Below the pieces are notes generated by a model. It was not told the DNA's origin. It ran no database searches and was given only the letters and a program-made list of their open reading frames with translations. Position numbers and translations under genes: made by a program. A DNA stretch of 64,000 nt from Myrmaecium sp. VS I D KN 1 (lineage: Eukaryota > Ascomycota > Dothideomycetes > Valsariales > Valsariaceae): assembly GCA_019775845.1 (NCBI GenBank), contig JADQAV010000038.1, positions 478,812-542,811 of the forward strand, in the 5' to 3' direction. Positions 46,355 to 57,268 of the stretch are shown in pieces. Numbering within the stretch: the first letter of the stretch is position 1; each line of letters starts with the position of its first letter.

Positions 46355-49300
46355 ATGGAGCACTGTGAGCAAGACTTCTTGACTTTGAAGGATAAGACAA
46401 AGGCACCTGTTCCCTGCCTCGCGCCTACGTCGGACGCCGAATTGCTAACGTCAGACTGTATCCAGGACCTTCAAGCCCGGATTGCTTCCGCCCCCAGCAA
46501 GGACGAGGCTTTGGAGCTGGCCTTGACTGCCGCCGACATATGCCTCAAGGCGTTGAAGCTTGCATCAACCAGTTCCGACCGGTCTGAGATCCGGGGCAGG
46601 TGCAATTCTCTTTTGGAGACCGCCGAACAAATCAAGAGGGCCAACGGATGGACCGCATCAGCTACCACGTCATCCAAGAGCTCCCCGGTGCCAGCAAACT
46701 ATGGCGCCTCCAACGGTCGGCCGCAATCAAGCATCAAGGTCGAAAAAGCGAACTCGAGCGGCAGCAATCTGCAAAGGAATTCTGGTCCTGCCGTCCCAGG
46801 TACGATAGCACCGCAAGCTTCGGTGGCTCTTAGATCGACCGTCGATAGTCAGATCAACAGTCCCATTCTCCCATTCCCCAGTCTCCATACAGGCTCGGAC
46901 AGTTCGACGATCTCGTATCCTCTGGACAGATGGACAACTTCAGAGTCGTCGCAGTCTCCCAGCCTTGCGACCTCGGTGAATTCCCCACTGTCACTAACCG
47001 GTGCAGCATGGTCGACACAAGCAAATCTACCGGCACCTGTATTGCCCGAGCCCATTTCGCGGCGCAAGTTGACCAACGCAGAAAAGATTATCTTGCTAAA
47101 AGGGACCAAGGTCAATGGCTACAAATTCCCAGAGTGGAAGGATGCTCCCGATGCCGCTGCATTTGCGTTGCCTGACAACAGTCAACTGTTTGAAGATGAT
47201 GCTCCACTAAGTCTTTCGCCGCACCAGCTCGAGATATTCGACGGTTGGAGACGAGCGCGGGATGCCTTGCCGCCCGCCGCATGGTTTCCACACGGCCGTA
47301 TGGGCATGGGACCGACCATGCGCACCAGCCGGCCTGTTGACCTTGTTCAAGATGTTGGTACGGACTGTTCAGTGGTGGCTAGTATGTCAGCTGCAGCGGC
47401 GCGTGCAGAACGCGGCTCAGCGCACCTCCTGTCGGATATATTGTGGCCACAGGACACCAGTCGTCAACCGCTAGTGTCTCCGAGCGGCAAGTACATCGTA
47501 CGCCTAAACTTCAATGGCTGCTGGCGTAAGGTGATCATCGATGACCGCTTACCAACATCCAAGACGACGCGGATGCTCCATTGCATTGACAGGAGGAATC
47601 CATCTTTACTCTGGCCTGCCCTTCTGGAGAAGGCGTATCTCAAAGTTCGGGGTGGATATGACTTTCCTGGGAGCAACTCCTGCAATGATCTCTGGGCACT
47701 CACCGGTTGGATCCCCGAACAGATCTATCTACAAGATGATGACATCATTGCCGATGGGCTCTGGAAGCGGTTATATTCTTCCTTCCAACTGGGAGATGTG
47801 CTGATAACTCTCGGTACCGGCAAGATGGATCATCGAAGCGAGCGTGAACTCGGTCTGGAGGGTCAACATAATTATGTTGTTGTGTCTATGCGGGAGACCG
47901 AGACTGATAAGCTTTTGCTGGTCAGAAATCCCTGGGTCGATGGCAAAGACCGCCGGGCCACGGTCTCTCCGGTCGTAGGGACATACGCAGACACGCCCTA
48001 CGCCGGGGAGGAAGAGCTTAGCGATACTTATTCTGAAAATCTCTTTCCGGGCACATTTTGGGTGAAGATTAATAGCATGCTTCTTCACTTCGAAACTCTG
48101 TGCTTGAACTGGAATCCACGACTGTTCCGTTACCGAGAGGACTACCACTTCCAGTGGAAGATCGGACCCGAACATGGCATTGGAGCTTGTTTCATCGGCC
48201 ATCCGCAATTCTCGTTCTGCAGCAGTCAAGGGGGCATCGTCTGCTTTCTTCTGGACCGTCACTTCCAGGATCCGGATCCCCAGACACGTTCCGATGCGTC
48301 CAATGACGGCAGCATCCAAACTACAGCAGAAAATCCACATAGAGGCTCCTCCAAGGGCTTTATGAACCTTTACATCTTCGATAACGGAGGCAAGCAGGTT
48401 TACGCAAGCGATGGTTACGTCGACCGAGCCAGCTATACTATATCATCGCAGAATCTCCTCCGCTTCGAGGCTGAGCCCAACCGATCGTATACTGTCGTGG
48501 TTAGTCAGATGGAGCTACCACCGTCCGAATACCGCTTTTCTCTTCATGTATATTCCGTGTCGCCGTTCGTGCTAGACCAGGCTGCAAAGAAATACAATGG
48601 TTTTGTGAGCCTCAAGGGCGAGTGGAGGTCCGAAAACGCTGGCGGCAATAGCACTAAGTCGACTTACTCCGAGAATCCGCAGTACAGCCTTCGAGTGCCC
48701 CGAGCAACTCCTCTGGCTCTGTCCCTCCAGACTGCAGACAAGTCGGTTCCTGTGGATGTCAAGCTTGTGCACGGGAAGGGTAAAAGAGTCTTTTCTCTTT
48801 CCGGACAGGACATCATTCTGGAGCCTCCGGAATACAAATATGGATACGCTTTGACTGAAACGACTAGTATAGCTCCAGGCACGTATACAATCATCTGTTC
48901 CATGTTCGAGCCCGACTACTATGCAGACTTCACTTTGCGGGTTGATGCGGATGTCGAGTGTGCGCTCAAGCCGATTCCACATGAAGGTGCTGGCTTCCTG
49001 TCTGAGAAACTGGGATCTGCTTGCTTTGGCTCGTCCACCAACAAGCTAGCCGCCCCGCTCCATGCGCGCCGCATGACCAAGGTCATGATCATCGCGAGAT
49101 TCCAGCGCGCGCAGCTGGCTCGCAACGTGCCACTGACGGAACTTAAGTCACGCAGCCCGCTTCGCGTCACGGTAGAGGTTGGCCGGGGCCCGCAGCGACG
49201 CTTCGTCATCGCCAGCAACAACGGCGAATATAGCGATGATGCACAGGTTCGTACCGAGGTGTTTGACCTTGCTCCGGCCCGTACCTATGGCGGCGATGTC

Positions 49301-49420
49301 TGGCTTGTGCTCGATCGCCTGTCAGGCCCGGTCAACGGCGCGGAGGAGTTCTACGACGTCGAGATTTTCTATGATCAGCCTGACGCTGTTGTTGCTGGAG
49401 TATGGAGGGCATGGGACTGA
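46355..49420 (+). CDS. palB: PalB/Rim13 calpain-like protease of the ambient pH pathway
   Basis: Open frame of 1021 residues from ATG 46355. An MIT-like helical region is near residues 40-105 (DEALELALTAADICLKALKL). After a Ser-rich linker comes the calpain-like domain with Cys338 in GTDCSVVASMSAAA, His505 in LEGQHNYVVV and Asn525 in LVRNPW, the catalytic triad. Two C2-like beta-sandwich domains typical of PalB fill ~640-1021. PalB cleaves the ESCRT-bound transcription factor PacC at alkaline pH. Start is uncertain: a GTGAGC donor at 46365 and a GCTAACGTCAG branch/acceptor at 46444-46454 bound a 90-nt in-frame intron, which would give MEHYCIQDLQ and 991 residues; the unspliced form keeps a Pro/Thr-rich piece. 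A still earlier exon is possible. Confidence 0.9.
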   Translation: MEHCEQDFLTLKDKTKAPVPCLAPTSDAELLTSDCIQDLQARIASAPSKDEALELALTAADICLKALKLASTSSDRSEIRGRCNSLLETAEQIKRANGWTASATTSSKSSPVPANYGASNGRPQSSIKVEKANSSGSNLQRNSGPAVPGTIAPQASVALRSTVDSQINSPILPFPSLHTGSDSSTISYPLDRWTTSESSQSPSLATSVNSPLSLTGAAWSTQANLPAPVLPEPISRRKLTNAEKIILLKGTKVNGYKFPEWKDAPDAAAFALPDNSQLFEDDAPLSLSPHQLEIFDGWRRARDALPPAAWFPHGRMGMGPTMRTSRPVDLVQDVGTDCSVVASMSAAAARAERGSAHLLSDILWPQDTSRQPLVSPSGKYIVRLNFNGCWRKVIIDDRLPTSKTTRMLHCIDRRNPSLLWPALLEKAYLKVRGGYDFPGSNSCNDLWALTGWIPEQIYLQDDDIIADGLWKRLYSSFQLGDVLITLGTGKMDHRSERELGLEGQHNYVVVSMRETETDKLLLVRNPWVDGKDRRATVSPVVGTYADTPYAGEEELSDTYSENLFPGTFWVKINSMLLHFETLCLNWNPRLFRYREDYHFQWKIGPEHGIGACFIGHPQFSFCSSQGGIVCFLLDRHFQDPDPQTRSDASNDGSIQTTAENPHRGSSKGFMNLYIFDNGGKQVYASDGYVDRASYTISSQNLLRFEAEPNRSYTVVVSQMELPPSEYRFSLHVYSVSPFVLDQAAKKYNGFVSLKGEWRSENAGGNSTKSTYSENPQYSLRVPRATPLALSLQTADKSVPVDVKLVHGKGKRVFSLSGQDIILEPPEYKYGYALTETTSIAPGTYTIICSMFEPDYYADFTLRVDADVECALKPIPHEGAGFLSEKLGSACFGSSTNKLAAPLHARRMTKVMIIARFQRAQLARNVPLTELKSRSPLRVTVEVGRGPQRRFVIASNNGEYSDDAQVRTEVFDLAPARTYGGDVWLVLDRLSGPVNGAEEFYDVEIFYDQPDAVVAGVWRAWD

Positions 49421-50240
49421 GTGAAATGTGTACTAAACAAACATACAAGGCGGTCGAGAGGATCCAGTTCATGGGAGCGGGGACGCTGTTCACGAAAGGG
49501 ATGCAGGAAAGCCTGAAACCGAATAGGCACGAAAGGTTTTCGAAGGGCCTTTTCTATTGTATGATACCCCAAAAGATTTGCGCTCCGCAATGTGTATGCC
49601 CAGAAAATGAATGAAGGTTGCTATCTGTGCATTTCAGAAGTGGTCAAGGTAAAAGTGCACCTATTGCCATGCTATTGTAGCTCTAAAGGTATTTCGAGAA
49701 AGCAGGCGTGGAAGGGTTGAGGCCATCGCCAAAGGACTGACTTCGTGCCGGATTGATTGGACCAGGATCCCCCCGGACGGGCTTGGGACAGGGAAGCGCG
49801 AGCATCGCAAGCATATCATCCGTGTAGGGCTGATGCTATGCCATGGATAATGAATGCCTGCGCACTCGCGCGTATTGGCCTGGTTGCGAATAAAGAGCAC
49901 CAAGCACAGCCTCAGCACGTTGAAGTACGACGACTTTCATCCCTGGGAGATTCCCTGTTGCACTGGTCACATTGGGACTCATTTAAGCTTATTACTTCGG
50001 TTGCCTGAGGCTGAGGCGGCAGCGCGATAAGGTAGTGCTATAATGCTATCGCCAGCCCTTTGACGACATCATCAATCCCATCAGAGCTTCTCCCCACATC
50101 CCTTCTCTGGACCCCCATCAACATCTCAACACCACGCCTTCGAGGTCTTTTTACAGCCTCTCGCAGTCATCCCTCTCTATTTGTCGACATCTCTTCAGAC
50201 CGTCGTAGCCGAACACGCGCCGAGGTTTCTCATCGCCACC
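49421..50240. other. Spacer between palB and the oxysterol-binding protein gene
   Basis: 820 nt. No gene; a CA/CT-rich leader precedes the next start. Confidence 0.55.
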
Positions 50241-52057
50241 ATGTCCGAGCCTGTAGAGGCACCCCCTTCGAGCTCCACGGGAGCCTCCACCAACGCTGCT
50301 TCCGCCGCCGCTGTGGTGGAAAAGCCTCCGGACGATGCATCCAAGCTCAAGACGTTCTTGGGTATCCTGAAGAAGTACGTTTCACCCGGCAACAGGAGAG
50401 CCCTTCCCTTTCCCGTTGCTCACCGCCTCCACCGATGTCTCACGCTGCTAACACGCTTCTCCTTCTGCCCGCTTGCAGGTTCATCGGCGTTAGCGACATC
50501 GCCGCTGTCCGGTTCTCGCTCCCGGCACAGCTGATGGAACCTATGCCAAACCTAGGTATGCGCTCACGCCCTCCTCCCGCAAGCCCGATCCGCACCGGCA
50601 AAGCATAGTTTGACTCGCCTTTCTGAAGTGGAGCAAGATCTGACGGGATATAGAATACTGGCACTACCTGGATAGACCGGAATACTTCGTAGCGTGAGTC
50701 TTCCTGACAGAACATACGGTTAGGCAGAGGGGCTCGGGCTGACAGATGGCTAGGATCGGCGACTCGGATGATCCTCTGGGGCGCATGCTGGAGACGCTGA
50801 GGTTCTGGTTCACAAAGGATCTGGTAGGGTTGCTACTGTTTGCAGGATGCAGAAGGCAACCATGCTGATTGGGGTTTTAGAAATACGTGAAAGGCAAGCC
50901 GTGCAAGCCTTACAATTCTACGTTAGGGGAGTTCTTCAGGGTACGTGCTCGGACTTTCCGGCTTTTTGGTGGACAGGCTAACGTGGATACAGTGCAACTG
51001 GGAGGTCGAAGACGCTACACCACCGGTCAAACACAAGGTAGGCGAGGTGCAAAGCGGCGCGTCTAGCGTGAAGTCCAACTCGAACAAGCCTGTGAAGGTG
51101 TCCTACCTCACCGAGCAGACATCTCACCACCCGCCTGTCTCCGCCTTCTATATCGACTGCCCTGAGAAGGGCATCGTAGCCAAGGGCTTCGACCAGCTGA
51201 GTGCCAAGTTCACGGGCACCAGCATCCGCGTCACTCCCGGCGCCCACAACCTCGGCATCTTCATCACCTTGCAAAAGCGAGATAACGAGGAATACCATCT
51301 CACCCACCCGGCAGCACATCTTGGAGGTCTCTTAAGGGGTAAGTTAGGATCTTTCTGATTTGAGGGCTCGGGCTGAGTGAATATACCAGGCTCCCTGAGC
51401 ATCAGCGTCGCCGACACTTGCTACGTGACATGCGCGAAGACGCGGATAAAAGTGATACTGCAGTATCTCGAAGAGGGGTGGCTGTCCCGCGCACAAAATA
51501 AGGTCCTTGGTGTCATATTCAGGTACGACCCGGAAAATGACAACAACACCAACATCAAGGAAATTCCAGACAAAGATGTGCTGGCGCGCATCGAGGGGTG
51601 TTGGGTAGACAAGATTTACTACACCCTTGGACCCAAGCCTTTCGCTAAGAATGAGGTTTGTGATAGTTCTTACGCAGATCTTTGCGGACAGCTAACCCTC
51701 GACCAGGAGAAAATCCTACTCATCGATCTCGACCCTCTCTTCCCAGTCCCAAAGCAAATCCCTCCCGAGTCTGAACAGCTCCCCAACGAGTCCCGCCGGC
51801 TCTGGTCCGGTGTCACCGAGGCTATTCTCTCGCGGCAGTACAGTCTCGCTACGGCGCGCAAGCAGGAGATCGAGGAGCGGCAACGACAGAAGGCCGCTCA
51901 GCGCAAGGAGAGCGGCGCGGAGTGGAAACCGCGTTTCTTTACCGCCGCAACGGAGCCGGACGGCAAACCTGAGCTGACCGCGGACGGCGAGCGGACATTG
52001 AAGGGCCTTCACGAAGGACAGTTCAAGCTGGAGCCCAGCAAGGACACAGGGGCATGA
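50241..52057 (+). CDS. kes1: Short oxysterol-binding protein homologue (KES1/OSH4 type)
   Basis: Eight exons (50241-50374, 50479-50555, 50654-50693, 50754-50823, 50881-50940, 50993-51338, 51390-51655, 51707-52057) give 447 residues. The ORD signature EQTSHHPP is at 168-175, preceded by KPYNSTLGEFFRCNW and followed by HLGGLLRGSLSISVADTCYV. There is no PH or ankyrin domain, so it is the short, lid-containing Osh4/Kes1 form, which exchanges sterol for PI4P between ER/Golgi membranes and restrains Golgi PI4P. The last intron (51 nt, GTTTGT...GCTAAC...CCAG) is in frame; splicing it joins FAKNE to EKILLIDLDPL, which fits family spacing better than the 17-residue read-through. The C-terminal ~70 residues are Glu/Lys/Arg-rich helix and tail. 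Confidence 0.92.
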
Positions 52058-52830
52058 TATTGAATCTAATATAGACGTTGTGATTACCTGGGAAGCCGAA
52101 GGCCGAGACGATGTCCTTCGCACGTCGCCCATGCATATTGTGGGAGCGAAGACTCAAGCATCTTAGGAGAACGGGCGAGATCAACTTCATCGGAACACTT
52201 CGTCCTGCCTGTCTGTTTTAATCTCACCGTTCCGCCTGCTTTTGGCTCCTCGAAAGGTTGTTCGCAAGCGGAGTTTCTTCTTCGGTATCTCGGATGGGGG
52301 AATACTTGGAGATTTTATTCCCTTCCCATTCTCTTTTCATTTTCTTGGCTGCTGCTGCCATCATGTCGGTCCATTTAGAACCTCGGTGTTTTGTTTGTCT
52401 TTTGCCCCATCATCTCAGGTTTTTGTTTTTTGGGTTCCACTCTCGCTTTTTGCTGCTATCATCCATCCATCCATCGTACGACCGCTAGTCCTACTACTAC
52501 TACTATTCATCGGCTATATTATCTCTCCTTCTTTCTTCTGTAACATGTTCCGTGAATCATACTTTCATATCCGGTTGGGTGTCGTAGTTGATAATTAATA
52601 TAATATTTCTGCCTCTCTAAAAAGAAGTATGGATATAAGCATGATAAGAGGAGACGTCGATCACAACGTTGGTCTATCTTCCCTATCATGCCCTGCTCAT
52701 GTCCATTCTTCGCGAAGTTTCCCAGACGGCTGCTTTTAGCAGCTTACCTGACTCCAAGTCTGACTATATAAACTGCACAAAGCCGGACTCCTTTAACTCT
52801 TACCCAACCCTCGTAGTGGATTTCTGTCCA
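52058..52830. other. Spacer between kes1 and tRNA-Gln
   Basis: 773 nt, T/C-rich with a (CTA)n run near 52490-52503. No gene recognised. Confidence 0.55.
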
Positions 52831-52924
52831 GGTTGTATGGTGTAGTGGTTAGCACTTTGGATTTTGATTGGTTTCTCCGATTTATCATCTTCCAAAGACC
52901 CCGGTTCGAGTCCGGGTACGACCT
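52831..52924 (+). tRNA. tRNA-Gln (anticodon UUG) with a 22-nt intron
   Basis: A full cloverleaf can be drawn: acceptor GGTTGTA/TACGACC, D-stem GTGT/GCAC, anticodon stem TTGGA/TCCAA, T-arm CCCGG-TTCGAGT-CCGGG and discriminator T. The anticodon TTG is at 52864-52866 and the intron sits directly after position 37 (52868-52889), the canonical place for eukaryotic tRNA introns. UUG decodes CAA (glutamine). Confidence 0.95.
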
Positions 52925-52927
52925 TTG

Positions 52928-52932
52928 TTTTT
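52928..52932 (+). terminator. RNA polymerase III terminator
   Basis: Five T residues 3 nt after the tRNA end, followed by a second longer T run near 52941-52947. Confidence 0.75.
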
Positions 52933-53560
52933 GACTACATTTTTTTCTCTCTATTCCGCACTTCATGATAATGAATGATGATTCTTTTTGTTTTTCTTTT
53001 CTCCTTGACTGATCAATTTCCGCGCGTACCAGGGGAGCGAGTAGCTGAGATGAAGATAAGTGAACGATATTAATAGCTTTGGGATAACGGGAAGTAACAG
53101 TATAAGATACTGGACAAAACGGATAGAGGATAGAAGGCTCTCTTCCCTCCCTGACTTTTTGCTTTATTTAACTTCTATCTTTCAAAAATAACAACGATGA
53201 GGGATCGCGAACCGTCTCCCACATCTCTCTGACTCGCTCTTCCTTCACCTCTCCTTGTCACCATCGCAAAAGTAAGAAGTCACTGGATATTTTCCTTTTA
53301 CACCAGGATGGACACGAAATAGGAATAAAAAAAACATAGGAAGAAGGAGAATAGAGAGAAGAAAAAAAAAGATTAAAGATCAGATCATATATCTCTCTCC
53401 CGCCTTGGCGCTGACTTTCGAGCGACATCCTTCATTCCCTTCCTTCCTCTGCCATTAAATAACAAAAGTATAACACCGGGGTACGTACATAGAGAGAAGA
53501 GATCGGGCGGATAAAACGCATGGACACAAAAAAATCACATATACGAAGGATATCCGCCAC
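52933..53560. other. Spacer between tRNA-Gln and the tyrosinase 3' end
   Basis: About 630 nt, AT-rich with A-tracts (53327-53375), no gene recognised. Confidence 0.55.
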
Positions 53561-55629
53561 TTAAATCAACATCTCCCCGTTCCGCTCGGAGTAGAGGAAG
53601 TTCCCGGCCTGGTCGACGTACTCGATCTCGGCGGGCTCGCAGGAGCCCTCGGCCGTCGCCGTCGCTGCCGCCGCCTCGGTCGTCTCGTCGGTGCTGGTCC
53701 CGAGCAGGTCGCCGACGACCTCCTGGACGAATTCGAGGGCGGCCGTCGCGCCGGCCGGCTTGTTCTTGGTCACGTCCGGGTACGACTTGGCGTCGCCGAA
53801 CTCGAGGAGGCCGTCGACGGTGGTGGTGATCGCGTTCGAGACGAGGTTAACGGTCAGGCCAGGGACGGACTCCGGAGGGACGACGCTGCCAACGGTCTGC
53901 AAGGAGGGTTAAAAAAATCCCGGTACGGATAGACAAGGGTGCACTTACGTCGGTGACCTGCCACTGGAGGTACTTGGTCAAGTAGGCGGTGACGGTCTCC
54001 TCGCTCAGGTCTGCCAACTCTCCTGACTCAACCTTCTTCTCAAGAACGGTGTTGAGGGGGATCTCGCCGGTGATCTTGAGCTGCTGGTAGTTGCCACCGT
54101 GGCCCATGGTGCTGTTGGTGCCGTTGGCGCTTTGGGTGAAGGAGGAGAGGACGCCGTAGATACCGGCAAAGTTGGGCGAGTCGATCAGTTCGCACGGGTC
54201 GGCGGTGCCGTTGGTGCTGTTGTGGGGGCCCACGAACACGTAGGTCTGGTAGGAGCCGCTCATGGAGTGCTTCTCCGCGTTGAAGGTGACCTTGTAGTCG
54301 CGATCGCCGCCGATGGTAGACCGCTTCTTGCTGGAGCTGGAGCTGGAGCCGTAGAGCTTGGTAATGGCAGCACGGACGGAGGCAGCATCGGCGTTGTTAG
54401 CGGTCTCTGGGTAGTTGTAGCCGAGAGCAGTGGTGGACTTGACATCGACCGACGTCCAGAACGCGCCGCTGCTGTTCTTCTTGAAAGGCTTGAGAGGGGT
54501 GTAGGCGTTCTTGGACTCGCCCTTGGTCCACTGGCAGTTGCTGCTCTGGAGGGTGCCGGGGGTCAAGAACTTGTTCGGGTACATGACCTGGTACATGGCA
54601 AAGTAACGGTCCATGTTGGTGTGGTGAAGCCAGAAAACGGGGTCCATGGCGGAGAAGTCGAGGTAGTACATGTGACCGCCGGTGGGACCACCGGAGACGG
54701 TGTGGATGGTGTCGTGGACGGACTCGAGGCTGTCGTGCGAGTTGGTGTTGCCGCAGCCGTTGCCGACACACTCGGTGGAGACCTCGTTGAAGGTCAAGGC
54801 CTGGTTCATGAAGATGTTGTAGAGGCGGCTGCTCAAGCTAGCGCGGTTAGAGTTCATAACGGTGTTGAACATGTTGTTGTTGCTGCGAGCGTGGGCGTCA
54901 TCGGGATCGTTCCTCACGGGACGGCGGAAAGTGGTGCCCCAGATGGTGTACGGGGTGCCGAGCATGTCACTGGGGGTCAATGGGTTGAACTTGTACATGT
55001 AGAGAGGGTTGGCAATGGTCTGCGCGCCGCTGGGGGTGGTGACGGAGATGGTCTTGTCGCGGATGATCTGGGGGACGGTATTGCCGTCGGGAGGAGTCAT
55101 GGCCCAGTCCCAGTAGGGCATCCGAAGCGTCTTCGCAGCTTCGGCATAGCGGTTGCGGGTGGCACCGGCGGGGAAGGAGTTGACGACCTCGAGGACGTTG
55201 CTGTACCAGGCCTGCTCGAAGAGCGCCAGGTAGGGCCGATGCCACGTACCGAAAAGAGTGGCGACGTGCGGGCAGTAGCCGCCCTGGTTGACGCAGGTCA
55301 CGCCGTCGTAGGTGCTGTAAGGAACACCGTGGATACCTTGAGCATCGTCAGCCGGGTTGATTTTCCATGAAAGAAAGCAGGGACAGTCACGCACCGGCGA
55401 TTTGGTAGTATGACAGAGGGTCACTCTGCTTGACGTTCATGAAGCGCTGCAGGCCCAAGATATACAGGTTCCATTGGTCGGTGTTCTTCTGCAGGTCTCT
55501 GATCTCGAGACGGGTGCCGACGCCGTTGCTGGTCACACCGGTGGTGACGATGGCGAGAGCGGTCTGGGCACACAAGAAAACAGACAGGAGCTGGGAGGCC
55601 ATGCTCCCAGCAGACTTTGCGAAACGCAT
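53561..55629 (-). CDS. Secreted tyrosinase (type-3 copper)
   Basis: Three exons (55629-55395, 55336-53949, 53896-53561) give 652 residues. A signal peptide (QLLSVFLCAQTALA) is followed by the catalytic core. Copper A ligands are His81 (GIHGVPY), His102 (CPHVATLF) and His111 (GTWHRPYLALFEQ), with Cys100 two residues before His102 as in the Cys-His thioether of fungal tyrosinases. Copper B shows HDTIHT and FWLHHTNMDRYFAMYQ. The core ends near 380; a run of Ser then KKRST marks a likely proteolytic site before the C-terminal domain that shields the active site. Tyrosinases oxidise mono- and diphenols to quinones for melanin and cross-linking. The last ~110 residues are Thr/Ala/Glu-rich. Many plus-strand frames opposite it are shadows. 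Its promoter faces the P450 across 3.7 kb. Confidence 0.92.
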
Positions 55630-56090
55630 GACGACGGGACGGAGTAGGAAGCGGTAACGACTAGAAACGATGGCTTCCTGAGCGGCGAGCGGACTGCAGG
55701 CCGACCTCCAAGGAACGACAGGAGTTCAGACGGGAGGGAGCGGGGGGATAAAGGAGTGGCGCGACTGTGAAGGACGAGGGGATCCCAACAGCAGTCTAAA
55801 GCAAAAGCACAAAACAGACACTTGGACGGGGGGGCGGAGGGAGTTCCAAGTGCCGGGGCAGAGGGTGAGGAGGGAGAGGATGGGGAGGAGAAGAAGAGAA
55901 GAGGAGAGGAGAGGTCAAAAGGGCATGGCTGGCGGCGAGATGGGCCAGGGTTTAAGAGGACCCTAAGGAAGCGGGAGGACGGTCGGTTAGTGGAGCGAAG
56001 AGGGGGGGGGGAGCGGGGGGTCCTCTGCTGCCTCGCTAGTAACCTCAGGACCATCTCACGGCCTCAGGACCTCAGGAGGTCATTGACGAG

Positions 56091-56145
56091 GTACCTTACC
56101 CGGGTAGCTACCTTAGGTAAGTAAGGTACATACAGTAAGGTAAGG
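56091..56145. repeat. Cluster of TACCTTA/TAAGGTA elements
   Basis: Six to seven occurrences of ACCTTA or TAAGGTA on both strands within 55 nt, including the near-palindrome TACCTTAGGTA. Could be multiple binding sites or a decayed tandem repeat. Confidence 0.5.
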
Positions 56146-56480
56146 CACCTGCTACACTCGCTACCGTGCCAGTCAGTGCTAATAAAAGGAACCTCACTGA
56201 CCTCACTGACCTACCGACTGTACCGAGCACACGCCGCCGCCGACCAGATACGGGGACGCGGCGGTTCCTCTCCCTCCCATCAATCTCGCCCACCCACTGC
56301 ACGGGCTTGACCTTCCGCTGCGCGATGGCCTGACGGCCGTCGACGGATTGAGGCAACGCCAGATCGTATTCGTGCCGTCTTCCGCTCCCCCCCTCCGAAA
56401 GCAGCATGAAAGGGACTGGATGTTGCACGGCGTCCCAGGCGAATCGCGCGGCCGTGTGTTTCCTGTCCGGTCTGTCTGTG

Positions 56481-56486
<6 letters not shown>

Positions 56487-56514
<28 letters not shown>
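56487..56514. repeat. (GT)n microsatellite
   Basis: About fourteen uninterrupted GT units in the tyrosinase upstream region. Confidence 0.85.
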
Positions 56515-56524
<10 letters not shown>

Positions 56525-57239
56525 GACGGTCGAAGGTGGTCGTCGCGCTGCAGTGTGCCCTGCCCTGCCCAGCTCGGCCCCTGAGTGGCTCACCTCTTTG
56601 TTACTGGGTTGGATACTGGTACCGTACGTTGGTACCGAGAGAAACTCCAGCGAAAAGGCCATTCGACCAATTTCCAATCCGAACGCAATCCGACCGGTAT
56701 CTTTACAGTCGGTTTCTTAGCGGGCGCCGCCACCCTTCGTCTTGGCCGCCTTCAGACCTTTTCCCAACTTCTGCTCATTTGCGGTCGCGGACTGCACGGC
56801 CAAGGCGGCGGACATCAGCCACAATCTCCTCCTCCTTCTTCTCCTTCTCCGCCTCAAAGGTAAGGTACCCCGTCAGTCAACATCCACGGACATAACATCC
56901 ACATATACTACGTGACCAAATCTGTCGCGCAACCTCACTCATGCTGATCGCCCTCCCATGAAACGAGGGGGAAGGTCCCCCCAGCCGGCCATGTTGCCTG
57001 CCGCCCCTGCTGCCCCTGCTCCCCCTGCGCCTCCCCTGCCCTTACCCCTGAAACAAGCGAGGCGGGCCCCCCTGGCGGGCGTCCGCCAACCTAACCTAAA
57101 TTAACCTTCCTTCCCACTCTCCCTCCCCCACCCAAACCGTTCGGGTCAACCTGAGCTTGTCCCGTTCCTGTCTCCTTTGCGATGTGATTGGTTCCCCCGC
57201 GCGGACCTTGAAACAACCCTGGTGCTTGTTTCCTGTCCC

Positions 57240-57268
57240 TGGCTGGCTGGCTGGCTGGCTGGATGGAT
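57240..57268. repeat. GGCT/GGAT tetranucleotide repeat
   Basis: Five GGCT units followed by GGAT units. Confidence 0.75.

Noticed and set aside
54099-55370. 423-codon plus-strand open frame opposite the tyrosinase
   Set aside because: It is a codon-bias shadow: Gly/Val/Ala-rich with no domain, fully antisense to a well-supported tyrosinase exon.
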